Source: Chondrilla cf. caribensis (lineage: Eukaryota > Porifera > Demospongiae > Chondrillida > Chondrillidae). Taken from it: a DNA stretch of 64,000 nucleotides. The stretch covers positions 4,642,869 to 4,706,868 of the forward strand of contig OZ026561.1 of NCBI GenBank assembly GCA_964020155.1. The letters run 5' to 3'. The notes under the pieces are model-generated. The model saw only the letters and a program-made list of their open reading frames with translations. It had not been told where the DNA came from and ran no database searches. Positions 1 to 16,692 of this stretch are shown here, in pieces (position 1 is the stretch's first letter; every line of letters starts with the position of its first letter). Both the position numbers and the translations under genes were made by a program.

Positions 1-654
1 CATCTGAACACAACCAGCATTTACAACTCTGTATCACATACACTTATGTCTGTATGTATCTAGTGTATGTACACAGCTATTGTTGTATGACTGTATATAC
101 ACCACTAAATATTGTACCTTAACATGAACATACGTATATACGTTGCTGTTATGCATATATGCACCACTATCTGTTATGCATACATGTGTGCCTGTGTAGA
201 GTACTGTCTATATTGAACACACATATGTATGTATACAGTGGGACCTCTCTATTACAAACCTCTGAAATGTGAAAACCTCTATAATAAGGACACCATTCTG
301 TGTCCCAGTGTAGTGCTGTAGTGTATTAAGTGACCTCTGAATTGAGGAAACTTCTATATTAAGGACTAAATCAAGGTCCCAAAGTGTCCTTAATAGAGAG
401 GTTCCAATGTTATAATCTGTTGTACATACATCTGTAGGAGTCACACTTTTCTGAGGAGGTTTCATTTCGCATCAGAATGGATTGCTTTAATAGAAAGTGC
501 ACTCCAGACAGACAGCAGGATATACTAGAAGTAAAATACATGGTGCACCTGTTTGTTGTTGTTGTTTGTTGTTGTTGTTGTTGATTCCTGGTCCAATCAA
601 GCAAACACTTGACTAGAGTTTCATTCTCATCATGTGAGTTTGGATATTTCTCAG
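1..654. other. TRMT11 upstream intron, no coding signal
   Basis: Upstream exons of TRMT11 lie left of the window. This part of the intron contains a 179-bp inverted-repeat element (234-412) and a GTT-rich tract near 550-583. Short ORFs here are not supported. Confidence 0.6.
234..412. mobile_element. MITE-like element, TACAGTGGGACC family, copy 1
   Basis: Begins TACAGTGGGACCTCTCTATTA and ends with a slightly decayed inverted copy (TTAATAGAGAGGTTCCAATG). It is 179 bp, the same length as the better preserved copy at 43972-44150, and the interior is nearly identical. No coding capacity. TA at the edge suggests a Tc1/mariner-type TA target site. Confidence 0.8.
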
Positions 655-2266
655 AAACTCGAGTTTTTACCTTTCAACGGTAAAGTTAACTTGAAGTCGC
701 CGGACGTGACCGTCTGTGTACATGAGGATTATGGTCCATCTTCAAACTTAGCACCAAGCCAACCTTTTAGAATTTTTCTTGGGAGACATATATGTGATGG
801 ACAAAGGCATTTAGCGCGACATTTCTCCATTAAGACACGATATTTCATTGGGAACACAACAATGGACCCCCAGCTGTCTCTTATAATGGCAAACCAGGCC
901 AAGGTGAGGTGTGCCGGGGATTCCCCTGTTGCTTGGCAACATACTGCTATCAATGTACAGTATCCTTAAGTACATGGTTGTGCTACTGGTGAAATGATAC
1001 TAAACCAGTGAAGTTATGTGTTGAAAAGTATACAGATTAATTCTGTAATAATTAATTGCACAGTCCTAGTTATACTGCTATGTACTGTGTGCACATGTGT
1101 AGGTCACAACGTGTGCTTCACTCCATGTACACACTGTAGGTGACCAGCTCAAGTCTAGTGTTTGACCCCTTTGTTGGCTCAGGTAGGACCACATGCACCA
1201 ACACAACATCAACAAGCAACTGTTGTCGGGAAAATCCTTTCAGATTGAGGAATGTTTAGAAACACAGTCTGGTGAAGAAAGTTCTTCATCTGACATCTTC
1301 ATCATCGTCCAGTTGAAGAACTCTCTTAACCAGACTGCGTTTCTAAATGCTCCTCAATCCAAAAGGATTTTCCCAACAACAGTTGGAAACTTCACAGTCC
1401 GAAATCCCTATTGGATTGAGGGAGGACGGGTGATGGATATCCTCAGCTCTGCTCCCCTTGAGGACTGCACGAGTGCGGACTCCATTCAACCCTCCCCACG
1501 ATGGGGATCTTCTTGTTGTTGACTCCCTTTACCTCCGTGTGCTTAACGTTCAGGTTGGTCTATCATCCTGTCCACAGGAAGCATTCTGATTGGTTGTGCT
1601 CACTTCGGAGGACATGTTATGGGAGCAGATATTAATTCTGTACTTCTACATGGGAGAGGTGGGCATTAATTGGAAACATCAGCTGTGTTTATATCTGCCA
1701 TTCCTCATTGTTTGGTTATTTCGTGTTGTTTGTATGCATAAAATTGTTTGTTTTGTTTGTTTGTGTGTGTGGTTTGTTTTGTTTTTGTGTGTATTGTTTG
1801 TTTGTTTTGGTTTACAGGCCGTCCCTCTCGCTCCGGCACCAATCAGAAGTGGAGGAGCAGCGATGAGAGCATCTTGTCCAACCTGATCCAGTATGGCCTG
1901 CAGTCCAAGTACCTTGATGCTGTAGTGGCCGATGCTGCTCAGCTGGTGTGGAGGGGGGAGGAGATGTTTGATGCCATTGTCACTGACCGTGAGTTGTTTC
2001 ATGCGTGCATGTGTGTGTGTGTGTGTGTGTGTGTGCATGTGTGTGTGTGTGTGTGGGGGTATGTGTGTGTGCATGTGTATGGATGCAACATATGTACAAT
2101 GCATGTGTACGTTCATGTATCCTCAGCTCCATATGGTGTTAGAGAAGGTGCTCGTAAAGTGGGAACTAGCAAGGCTTCAGTGAACCCAATTGCTCCTGAG
2201 AAGTGAGTCGTCTTCAATGAATTATTATGTATTCTAGTATATGTAACTCAAGTAGATTCTACATAC

Positions 2267-2334
<68 letters not shown>

Positions 2335-3394
2335 TGTGTGTGTATGTGTGTGCGTGTGTGTGTACGTGCGTGTGTGTGTGTGTGTGTGTGTGCGTGCGTG
2401 TGTGTGTGTTGTGTGTGTGTGTGTGAGTGTGCGATTAAAAGAGAAATACGGTGAGTATATATCATACGTACGTACATATTTACGTATATACAGTACATAC
2501 ATATGGATTCAATCATGTGTCTTGATTCCTGCAGTCATGAAGGACACATATCAGCTGTGTGCTCTTATGTGCTGTCTGATGTCTACCAGGACCTATTGCA
2601 TTTTGCAGCAAGATTCCTTGTCTTGGGAGGTCGCCTGGTCTACTGGCTGCCCGTGGTGCAACACGAGTGAGTGAAGAACAATCACTTCATCTGCTTCAGA
2701 TATTTACATATTGTGTTTATATTGTGTGTTTGTGTGTTAACTACGTATATCCTCCACACTCTTTGGGTATGTACTAACACTGTATATGTATGTATGCATG
2801 TATAATCAGCTCATTGTAATCTCCCTATCTCCTGCTAGGTATACTGCTAGGTATACTGCTAGGTATACTGATAGGTATACTGCTAGGTATACTGATAGGT
2901 ATACTGCTAGGTATACTGATAGGTATACTGCTAGGTATACTGATAGGTATACTGATAGGTATACTGCTAGGTATACTGATAGGTATACTGATATGTATAC
3001 TGATAGGTATACTGATAGGTATACTGATAGGTATACCGCTAGGTATACTGATAGGTATACTGATAGGTATACTGATAGGTGTATACTCTTTCTTTTCTTT
3101 GCAGATATGACCCATCTCTTGTTCCTCGACACCCTTGTCTGGATCTGGTTGCCAACAGTGAGCAGCAGCTCAGTGGCAGTATCAGCAGGAGACTGGTGAC
3201 CATGGAGAAAGTGAAACAGTACATCGATGTGAGTGCTCAGTGACCTCAATCACACCTGTACAAGTTTCAACATGTTGTGAGCTTCTGCATGGCCACATGC
3301 ACACAATGAGGATTGTCACTTTCATGTCCTTGAAATTCTCTTGGTGATTGAGACCACGTGTATACATATATGTATGGGTACTGTACACTGTAGG

Positions 3395-3462
<68 letters not shown>

Positions 3463-4265
3463 TGTGTGTGTGCGTGCATTCCATTTTGCAATGAGTATAA
3501 TATTAATCTGTTGTTATTATGATTATGACCATCACGTGAAATTCTTCATATTAACATCAGATGTCAACTGCTACCACCCACGGTGTCCCTGAGGACTTCC
3601 GTGCAAAGTACTTCAAGTACAGCGGGGTGAAATTGAAGGGGTCGGGGAGTATCAGTGTTGAGTCCTCCACTCCTCACACAACACAGGTGTCGGCTGTTGA
3701 CGAGTCCTCCACTCCTCACACGACACAGGTGTCGGCTGTTGACAAGTCCTCCAATCCTCACACAACACAGGTGTCGGCTGTCAATGAGTCCTCCAATCCT
3801 CACACAACACAGGTGTCGGCTGTCAATGAGTCCTCCAATCCTCACACAACACAGGTGTCGGCTGTTGACGTGTCCTCCACTCCTCACACAACACAGGTGT
3901 CGGCTGTTGATGTGTCCTCCACTCCTCACACAACACAGGTGTTGGCTGTTGACGTGTCCTCCACTCCTCACACAACACAGGTGTTGGCTGTCAATGAGTC
4001 CTCCACTCCTCACACGACACAGGTGTCGGCTGTTGACGAGTCCTCCACTCCTCACACGACGCAGGTGTCGGCTGTTGACGTGTCCTCCACTCCTCACACG
4101 ACACAGGTGTCAGCTGTCAATGAGTCCTCCACTCCTCACACGACGCAGGTGTCGGCTGTTGACGTGTCCTCCACTCCTCACACGACACAGGTACCGGCTA
4201 GCGATTTTGATACGAGACAAGACAATCAAATATTATCAGTGACTTTGCCTGATAAGAATAGCTAG
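655..4265 (+). CDS. TRMT11: TRMT11, tRNA (guanine10-N2) methyltransferase catalytic subunit (5' partial)
   Basis: Eight exons join in frame: 655-903, 1140-1182, 1578-1658, 1818-1988, 2127-2202, 2535-2666, 3105-3228 and 3561-4265 (stop TAG), giving 526 visible residues. All introns are GT/AG. The product matches TRMT11, which with TRMT112 makes m2G10 in cytosolic tRNA. Visible family signatures are the LPF..GPVNLK-like start, FIGNT(T)[15 protein letters not shown] motif I DPFVGSG split over exons 2 and 3, the catalytic motif IV DPPYG built across the 1988/2127 junction, and [10 protein letters not shown]. The N-terminal THUMP-like part lies left of the window. The last exon is odd: after the normal end ([12 protein letters not shown]) it adds 13 copies of a 14-residue unit (core [12 protein letters not shown]; 42-bp repeat), absent from the family as I know it. 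The gene is tail-to-tail with AIFM3-B. Confidence 0.93.
1219..1415. mobile_element. Foldback repeat in TRMT11 intron
   Basis: An imperfect inverted repeat: GGGAAAATCC..TTTCAGATTGAGGA...CAGTCTGGTGAAGAAAGTTC is mirrored by a complementary arm around 1315-1380. One arm has a homologue at 45111-45214, so this is a dispersed family. The ORF across it is a by-product. Confidence 0.7.
2270..2435 (+). repeat. (TG)n microsatellite
   Basis: TG on the sense strand of TRMT11 intron 5, 68 nt after the donor at 2203. A shorter tract at 2008-2060 follows the donor at 1989 by about 20 nt, and a third lies at 3397-3475. Confidence 0.9.
2834..3081 (+). repeat. 12-bp tandem repeat (AGGTATACTGAT)
   Basis: About 20 copies of AGGTATACTG(A/C)T in TRMT11 intron 6. 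A multiple of three, so it produces false open frames on both strands. Confidence 0.9.
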
Positions 4266-4672
4266 TTTTATCTCCAATCAATTAAATTGAATTTTTATAT
4301 ACCTTTTTCATTATTGTAACAAATACATTATTATTGTACATAATAAAACTAAGAATGTAATATTCATAAAGTATCAATGATGAATATATTAATACCAAAT
4401 TAATCAATAACAATTGAAACTTAATAATTTCCATATAATGATGGGATACGTACTAATATGACTACTTATTATACATAATATGTGACTATAAAAGATTGAA
4501 TTAATATATACATAATATACACATACATATATTATGCATTATTCCATCATACATTTAATTATAGGACGAGAGGTCATCAAGAACACAAACTACAGAAAAT
4601 GTTATATTTTTTAAGTAACTAAACTAGATACGTGATCATATAAATTGTCTACTTGTTGATCTGTCAGAGCAG
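4266..4672. other. Convergent AT-rich spacer TRMT11/AIFM3-B
   Basis: AT-rich 3' flanks of two convergent genes. A polyadenylation signal AATAAA for TRMT11 is at 4342-4347, 77 bp after the stop. No other signal seen. Confidence 0.6.
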
Positions 4673-8925
<4,253 letters not shown>

Positions 8926-9615
8926 CTATGTGACGGGTTGAGGGTCATGTGACAACATGGTTGCTATGACAACCAGACTTGTTAACTTGTTATACACCTG
9001 CAATTGTCACATGCGGTCATGTGAAATGAGGCGTGGCATACAATTTGTTTCTGTGGAAATATAATTTCATTGTCTCCTACAGCCAACTACATACAAATGG
9101 TACTGTTCGATAGGGCATGAATCTAATATAATCTGTAAAGTGTATATTGGACAACGATCAGCATAGCATCAATACTACTGTAGTTTCCATTCCAAATTCA
9201 TATTCAAAGATGGGACAATGTACCTGGATTGCTCCTGTCAAATGGAAAGAAGAAACTCGATCACAAAACATCAATATCACAACTTGGAAGATAATATCCT
9301 GAGTTATCCAATAATATACAACTATGTACAACTTCAGTATAACTTGTTTACCAAGTACCTTGGTTGGTACGCACTCCTGGTTAGTACATACACTTCACCC
9401 AGTCCCTAGCTCATGTACACTATGTCAACCAGTACTGATAGTAAGTACCTCTGATAAGAAGTACAGATTTGGTGTGCCCTTCAAGGTACTCACTAAGCTA
9501 GTTTGACTAATCACCACATTTAATTAGACATGATCAATAAGGGATTGTAGTCAGGCCAAATGAAGGCAACAATTGAACCCATAAGTGTATGGTTCAGTAG
9601 AATCTCTAGTCTCAC
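8926..9615. other. Spacer between AIFM3 copies
   Basis: Should hold the missing first exon and promoter of copy B and perhaps a last exon of copy A. A minus-strand acceptor CAATTGCAG|GTGTATAAC near 9000 could end copy A as R-C-I-T-S-stop, but this is weak. Confidence 0.4.
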
Positions 9616-11555
9616 CTGATCTCGTCCCCCGGAGGCATCTTCCCGCGGTACATCAACTCGGCAGATTTGGATACCACTGGGTCCATGTTCATGCTGCACA
9701 CAGCCAGGACCTTGTTGTCCTTGACATAGTAAGCAGCAAAGGTGTATTCCTGGGGGTTTCCCTCGATGATGATGTCGTCCCAACTCAGAGCATGTCCTGT
9801 GTATGGGAATACAGTACACACACTCAACTCATCCGCTCACTCCCACACTCACCACAGTACACACACAACACATCTGTTCACTCCCACATTCACCACAGTA
9901 TCTCAGACTCTTTCCATGGAGGACAGTCCAGAAGAAGGGGATACTGTTGAAGGCCTCCTTCTTCCCCAACATGTTCTTGGAAGCCACTCGACCGTGATTG
10001 TGAGCAATCTGCCAGTGTCCGATATTAGCAGTGTCTCCAATGAGTGGGAGGGGGAATCGTACAATGTCTCCACCAGCATACACATCCTCACCCGCCTTCA
10101 TGGTCTGTGGAAGAGGAGAGTGGAGGTGGAGTCGATGAATGGAGAGAAGAGTGGAGGTGGAGTGGATGAGTGAAGAGGAGAGTGGAGGTGGAGTGGATGA
10201 GTGAAGAGGAGAGTGGAGGTTCAAGGAAGACATTTACACAGAAACTGTATCTTAGTCATAAAGATTTGAACACACAAACAATTAAAAACTATTTGTAAAT
10301 TTTGCAAAAACAGGGGCTTAACGTAGCATTAATAGCTGGGGAGAACCATGTCAGTTGAAAACCCTTGGCAGTATCTAGATATTATCCACAACCATCTCTT
10401 CTCATCATGTAGGTATCATGCTATCTCGTCTATAACCTCCCGCCTGTCCTCATTACCTCCCCCAGCTCTTAGGGACATCCCCATTACCTCATCCACAACA
10501 ACCTCCCCCAGCTCTTAGAGGCATCCCCATTTCATCGTCCACACCTTCCCCAACTTTAGGGACATCCCCATTACCTCATCCACAACAACCTCCCCCATCT
10601 TTTAGGGACATCCCCATTACGTCATCCACAACACCCTCCTCCCAGCTCTTAGGGACATCCCCATTACGTCATCCACAGCACCCTCCTCCCAGCTCTTAGG
10701 GACATCCCCATTACCTCATCCACAACAACCTCCCCCAGCTCTTAGGGACATCCCCATTACCTCATCCACAACAACCTCCCCCAGCTCTTAGGGACATCCC
10801 CATTACATCATCCACAACAACCTCCCCCAGCTCTTAGGGACATCCCCATTACCTCATCCACAACAACCTCCCCCCGCCTGGTCAGCTCAAGTGAGGACTC
10901 CTTCAGGAAGGAGGTGCTTGGGACAACACCTATCCCGACGATGGCGACATCTGCTTCGATGACCTCATCAGTACTGATCTTGACTCCTGTCAGTTTACCG
11001 TCAGCACCAACAAATTCCTTGAGACCGACCTCGAGTTTAAACTTAATGTTGCCCTTTTCCTCTTGAAACTGAAATGGGAAAAAGAAGGCTACTACTTCTA
11101 CTTGTTCACACACACACACACACACACACACACTTCATATACATACATAGGCTTAATACATACATACACACCTTCTGAATGGCTGCACCCACTGTAGGGC
11201 CCAGTATTGGTTCAAATGGGACTTTGAGCAGATCAACACACGTCACACTGGACGCCTTTGAGGACAGGAAGGCAGCCACCTCCATGCCTGAATGGAGGAA
11301 CATGTGATAGTCACATGACTGACTTGACGTATCAGTAGGATATTATGTGAGATGGCTACACTTCTCAGTTTCAATTTGGCACAGCATGAGTATATCACAT
11401 GATAATCACATGATGATTACACGCCTTCATTGAAACCATAGATGAATAGATGGTAAGAACAAAACCATTCAATTGACCAATACACCAAAATTAATATTTG
11501 TTGAGGAAGATCACATCAGTACACGATGATTGACATAGGCATACAACCAATAAAT

Positions 11556-11634
<79 letters not shown>

Positions 11635-11635
11635 C

Positions 11636-11681
<46 letters not shown>

Positions 11682-11695
11682 CACACACACACACA

Positions 11696-11756
<61 letters not shown>

Positions 11757-11765
11757 ACACACAAG

Positions 11766-11816
<51 letters not shown>

Positions 11817-11843
11817 GCACGCACACACACACACACACACAAG

Positions 11844-11908
<65 letters not shown>

Positions 11909-12779
11909 GCACGCACACACATACACACACACACACACTTCCAGAAATCAATAAATTACATATCGACACACTTGAGCAGCCAATAAACAAACATTGACAC
12001 ATGTACATACAACCAGTGAACAAGCATTGTGAACATACCAATAAACCCTGTCCCAACCAGTACAACACGCTTGCCCTCAGCTGCTGCGTTGATAGCGTTG
12101 GCATGAGCCGGGTCTCGCAAGAGGAATACATTCTCCAGATCTATCCCGGGAACCGGGATGGTTCTTGGGGTGGAGCCCGTGGCCAGGAATACTTTGTCGA
12201 ATTTCAAATTACTTCCATCATTAAATGACACTGTTTTCTCAGCCACGTTCAGCCCAGAAGCCTACCAAAGGAAAACACATGATGAAGCCATGGTAACCAT
12301 TCTAATTAAAGAGCACCCAGACAGTCATACCACGGCAACAGTGTTACAGTCACAAGCATAAGAAACAGCAAAAGTTCAACCATGTGGAATGTGGAGGAAA
12401 CTGACAACTCTTAATCAGAGAAACCCCCGTAATCCAATACCGTGTCAGATAGGGTTATGCTGTACATACATTGACTGATAGCAAGCAAACATCTCTACAC
12501 AAGTCACTTTTGTACGTAATGAAGTGTCTCTAATGCATTTGGTAGAGGTGCAGGTGTGGGTGATGTCTGGTGTTGAGTACACTACTCACCTCCTTGCTAA
12601 ACTGGACCTCAATGCCGTGTTCCTCGAAGAAGCTCGGTGGTCTGAGAGCAATGTCTTCTGCTTTCACGCTCAGTGCCTGCAGTTGGCAGAAATGAACCAA
12701 CACATTGACCAAAACACATGTAGGCACAGGCATGGACGTGCACACATACACACACACACACACATGCGCACATGCACAC

Positions 12780-12837
<58 letters not shown>

Positions 12838-12852
12838 TGCGCACATGCACAC

Positions 12853-12904
<52 letters not shown>

Positions 12905-12919
12905 TGCGCACATGCACAC

Positions 12920-12986
<67 letters not shown>

Positions 12987-14633
12987 ACACACTAACTTTA
13001 CTCAGCTTTGGTCTGTCATAAGGAAGAACATTTTCCCTGGTTACCATGACGACGCGCCCCTTGTAGCCTTCTTGTCTCAAACTCTCAGCACACTCCAAAC
13101 CAGCTGGACCTGATGACAGAAAATGAGTGGATGTTACCATAACAACTGCTGATAATGAAAAAGTAAGGCACAGTCAACTTATGTACATACCTCCGCCCAC
13201 AATGAGGAAAACCCTGGAATCTTCTTCTTGATTGTAAGGTGCCATTGGCATTGTCCGTTTGGTCTTACTAAGAGCAGCTTTGCTGGCCCTCACCACCACA
13301 TCCTCCCCTTCTACCTTCACCTAAAGAGAACACACTTCCAGTAGATGGAAGTCTCAGGTCGCACAGACATACACACGTGCACGCTACAGTGTACACAAAG
13401 TATGCAGATAAGCCTTACAATCACCACATGACCACCAACCCATACACACACACCAGGATTTATTGGGTTAAGCCTGACTGCCTTGTATGGATTCAACTCA
13501 TGACAACCTCAGTATGAGGATCACCTTGCATTGCACTTGCGTTACATAGGGAGTGTCTCCATAGCTATCCAGTACTCCACAACATGCACACAAGAATACA
13601 CTTTGCACTTTATACAAGATTAATACTTCAAGTACACAGTATGAACAATACGCACAGTACACACAGTAGATACAGTACATACAGTACATACAGTACACAC
13701 AGTACACACAGTACACAATTAATGTTCAGGTATACATACCTTAAACGATGGGATACCATCCAGTCCGGGGAAGTCCTCGATATCTCCACTTTTGATGTTG
13801 AAGCAAGCTCCGTGCCACGGACAGCGGACTCTACCGTTGCCAAGACTACCCTTAGCCAGAGGAGCTCCATAGTGAGTACATTTGTGGCCGCAAGCAAAGT
13901 ACTCCCCGTTCTGGTGGACCAGGAGGGCCTTCCCCTCGCCAACATTAACTTCACGCATCCTGAGTAAAAGTACACAATCATGCGTCAGCCATGTGATAAC
14001 CATGTGACAGCCACGCAACAAACATAATGCTAAAAACTACTGTCCTCATTCCCTTTCCATGGCAATCACAGGTAGAATGAAAGTACCATAGGATTCCTCA
14101 AAAACAAGCCTCTTGTTTGTTGTTATACCTTAAAACAAGCTACTGCACCTTTCCAACTTGAGTGAAGTGGAAAATTCACTTAGAGCCCAATCCCTGGAGT
14201 ATTTGGTTAGGCTGACAACCACCTGTCCACCCATTGTGGGAGGAGAGGTGGAGTTGAAGAATTCACCACTACTAGTAATCACGGCATCACATCAAAGTGG
14301 CCCCTACTCCCCCCACACACTCAAACCAAATGCAAATTCGATGATGTAGTCATGATTTCAGTTCCTCTCCAGGAGGACACACAGGGATGTACGGTGAGGT
14401 GTCTCCACACGTAATACAACACTAGACCGTATCGCTACAATAGCAGATCTCCACACAGCAGTCATCCACGGAGCAACTTCACTACACACTCAACCACTGA
14501 GCGCAGTTACTTACTCGCCATCCGCCAGATCTCCGACCTTCGCCACAACTTGCACACACTCTTCATCTCTCTCGGTACCTTTCCCGTCTGTTTTTTCTTC
14601 CTCTGCATTGTACTTTCCACTTTTATTCCCCAT
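9616..14633 (-). CDS. AIFM3: AIFM3-like Rieske/FAD-NAD(P)H oxidoreductase, copy A
   Basis: Exons: 14633-14515, 13959-13740, 13320-13191, 13109-12997, 12676-12590, 12261-12039, 11287-11172, 11068-10853, 10104-9894 and 9796-9616, about 538 residues. The start ATG (14633) gives MGNKSGK, with A at -3 and G at +4. Mammalian AIFM3 also begins MG, so N-myristoylation is possible, but position 6 is Gly, not Ser. An in-frame upstream Met also exists without a stop. Rieske ligands CTHYG/CPWHG, FAD motif GGGPAGLECAE, NAD-site GTGFIGMEVAA followed by an acidic residue (TCVD), and YAGGD are all intact. The 3' end is open: exon 10 ends at DEI-AG, a donor-like site, or could read directly into AGG TGA; a final exon between 9000 and 9600 was not confirmed. 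Tandem duplicate of copy B, head-to-tail, 690 bp apart. Confidence 0.92.
10456..10880 (-). repeat. AIFM3-A exon-8 donor minisatellite, 46-bp unit
   Basis: About nine copies. On the minus strand the unit is GAGGTTGTTGTGGATGAG|GTAATGGGGATG plus a CCCTAAGAGCTGGGGG spacer. The copy at 10853 is the real exon end; at least four others keep the exact GATGAG|GTAATG donor and others have a changed base. Confidence 0.92.
11554..11938 (-). repeat. (TG)n on the sense strand, AIFM3-A intron 6
   Basis: About 385 bp of (CA)n on the plus strand with GC and TA interruptions, about 100 nt after the donor at 12038. Confidence 0.9.
12747..12983 (-). repeat. (TG)n with 50-60 bp higher-order units, AIFM3-A intron 4
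   Basis: Three blocks of (CA)n are each headed by the same ACATGCGCACATGCACACAA spacer; begins 13 nt after the donor at 12996. Confidence 0.88.
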
Positions 14634-15052
14634 TTTGTCGCCGGTAGTGATGTATCGACAAAATTTGGAATGTTCGAAAATTCCCTTTGTCGAAAGTACA
14701 GGAGAACTTTCCGCCTTAAGAAAACGAATGTGAATTGAGTCAAACCTTGCTAGGGGAAACTTTACTAAGCTCCTGGTGTGTACGGTACAGCTATCAGAAA
14801 TGAGAAAGCGAATAGCAGGAGACAACTGAACACTCAATCTACAAGGACGGAATAGACAACTCATTACGTCATCTTACAGCCCACGTGCGCAACTATGACG
14901 TAGTACATCACGAATATGTAATAAACATTACAATTGCGAGCCATGAATAGGATACAAATTTGACTTGATATACGAACACGTCAGATAAAAAAAGGTAGAT
15001 AAAAGCATCGAGTCTCGATTAAAACAAGTGAAGATTCAAAACAAACGACCAG
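14634..15052. other. Upstream region of AIFM3-A
   Basis: 5' flank of AIFM3-A and 3' flank of GFOD. The AIFM3-A frame stays open upstream to 14864, but no family similarity is seen there. No clear motif. Confidence 0.4.
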
Positions 15053-16393
15053 TTAGCTGTGAGAGTGTGTCTTCCGCGCTTCTTTCTTCCTCTTGGGGTG
15101 TTGCGGGTGAGGAGGTTTCAACAGGTTATGGTTCTCGAGTGACATGAGTGACCCATGATGTGGGGACTGCCAGAAGGGATCGCCTGATAGCTGTCCTCTG
15201 TCTTCATCACTGTCCCTGTTCACGGCACACCAGTTCCTGGATAGATGAGAGCGCAAAGCGGCCGATAATATTCGCTGTATGTTCAAACCATCTTCAAAGG
15301 TTGCCATGGACACATTGGTCGAGTCCATTTGATCAAACACAATGGCCTCTTTCAGAGAAGAATCAGAGTCGGACGTCACGGATGATACAGTTCTGTGTAA
15401 CCATGACAACATCCCTCGACAGCCAAGATCAAAAAACTTGAGATATCCAGACAACAACCCCTTATCCCTAACTCCACTCGTACTGCTTTGATGATGCGAC
15501 TCTTTGTGAATTAGTTCTTCTACATCTTGGCCTACTTTACATCCAAACAGGTCGAAATCCTTCAGACGCAGGTGACCACTCTCTCCATTGACAGTCAACA
15601 GAAGGTTGAAACCCTTTGAAAAGGCACAGTTGACAGTGATCATAACATACACCCCATTACTGCATCGCAGCTGTACAGAACAGTAGTCATCACTGGTGAT
15701 TTTCCGAAACCCATTGATCAGTTGTGTTTGCTCGTGAAAAGTGTTCAAGAATCCAGAAACGTCCACAACTTTGCTCTCTGTCAGGTGTATGATGAGGTCA
15801 ATAAGGTGGCTGCCAAGGATATTGAGGACTCCCCCTCCGGCATTCGAATCACATTTCCAATCATAAATACTCCCCTTGAGCAAAGAGTCGGCGTCTATCT
15901 TGGCTTCCACCATCCTGACCCTCCCGCAATAGTTGTCCTCGAACAGTAGGTCTTTCATCCTTTTAACGGCTGGTAAGAAGCGAAGGAAACTGTTTAGCCC
16001 GCCAAACAGTTTGGGATAGTACTCGGCCATCGACAGCATACGCTTGGCATTCTCCACCGAAGACGCGGGAGGTGTTTGACACACGACATGTCTTCCAACA
16101 GCAAGAGCCTTTACCGTTATTTCTGCGTGTAGGCTGGGAGAAGTCGCAACGTATATGAGGTCAACGTTCGGTGAAATCAGAACGTCTTCCCATTTCAACG
16201 GATAGTGATCCCAAAGTTCCTCGATATTAATCCCGTTCTTCGCGCACTGTTCCTTTACTCTTTCGAGTTTGCTGTCCCACACACAAGTTACCTTGAAGCC
16301 ACTCAATTGAAACAGGGGAATTAAGCTCTCGCTAATAGGATTTAGACCAAGGATGGCAACTCGGATTTGCGACCCAACACACTCGACAGCCAT
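15053..16393 (-). CDS. GFOD: GFOD1/2-like glucose-fructose oxidoreductase domain protein, intronless
   Basis: One uninterrupted 446-codon frame from ATG at 16393 to the stop at 15053. It is a Gfo/Idh/MocA-family protein: N-terminal Rossmann start RVAILGLNPISESLIPL, then CVWDS at the end of strand 2, VDLIYVATSP, AVGRHVVCQ, YYPKLFGGLNSFLRFLPA, AGGGVLNILGSHLIDL and ITSDDYCSVQL, in the order seen in vertebrate GFOD1/2 (about 390 residues). The lysine of the catalytic EKP motif found in sugar dehydrogenases is replaced here by QTPPA, as GFODs also lack EKP. The C-terminus is about 50 residues longer, polar, ending in a basic KRKKEARK tract. It is the only complete multi-domain gene here without introns, which may point to retrotransposition or intron loss. 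Its cellular role is poorly known in the family (extracellular matrix organisation has been suggested for GFOD2). Confidence 0.9.
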   Translation of the reverse strand: MAVECVGSQIRVAILGLNPISESLIPLFQLSGFKVTCVWDSKLERVKEQCAKNGINIEELWDHYPLKWEDVLISPNVDLIYVATSPSLHAEITVKALAVGRHVVCQTPPASSVENAKRMLSMAEYYPKLFGGLNSFLRFLPAVKRMKDLLFEDNYCGRVRMVEAKIDADSLLKGSIYDWKCDSNAGGGVLNILGSHLIDLIIHLTESKVVDVSGFLNTFHEQTQLINGFRKITSDDYCSVQLRCSNGVYVMITVNCAFSKGFNLLLTVNGESGHLRLKDFDLFGCKVGQDVEELIHKESHHQSSTSGVRDKGLLSGYLKFFDLGCRGMLSWLHRTVSSVTSDSDSSLKEAIVFDQMDSTNVSMATFEDGLNIQRILSAALRSHLSRNWCAVNRDSDEDRGQLSGDPFWQSPHHGSLMSLENHNLLKPPHPQHPKRKKEARKTHSHS

Positions 16394-16631
16394 TTTACCA
16401 CTGATTAGGGAATTCTAATTGAATTGCTCGAATATCATAAACTCTGATGTAAACATGATAATAGGCATTTAACCTTTGCCCCCAGTGGACTGTTGTATAG
16501 TTATGCAAATATTATGTGTAAGACAAAGCATACGCTAGTTTAGAGTGTCTATGGACAGAGTAAATATCAGAACAAACTGGGAGCGGAGTAGTAGCCAATT
16601 GGGCAAGTGGTGTCTCCAGTATGATAATAAT

Positions 16632-16692
16632 ACCATACCATACCATACCATACCATACCATACCATACCATACCGTACCATACCATACCATA
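16632..16692 (+). repeat. (TACCA)n pentanucleotide repeat
   Basis: About 12 copies with one GTACCA variant, between the GFOD and CCDC152 start regions. Confidence 0.92.

Noticed and set aside
10460..10880. CRISPR-like array (regular repeat with similar spacing)
   Set aside because: Units are contiguous with no unique spacers and derive from an exon edge in a eukaryotic gene.
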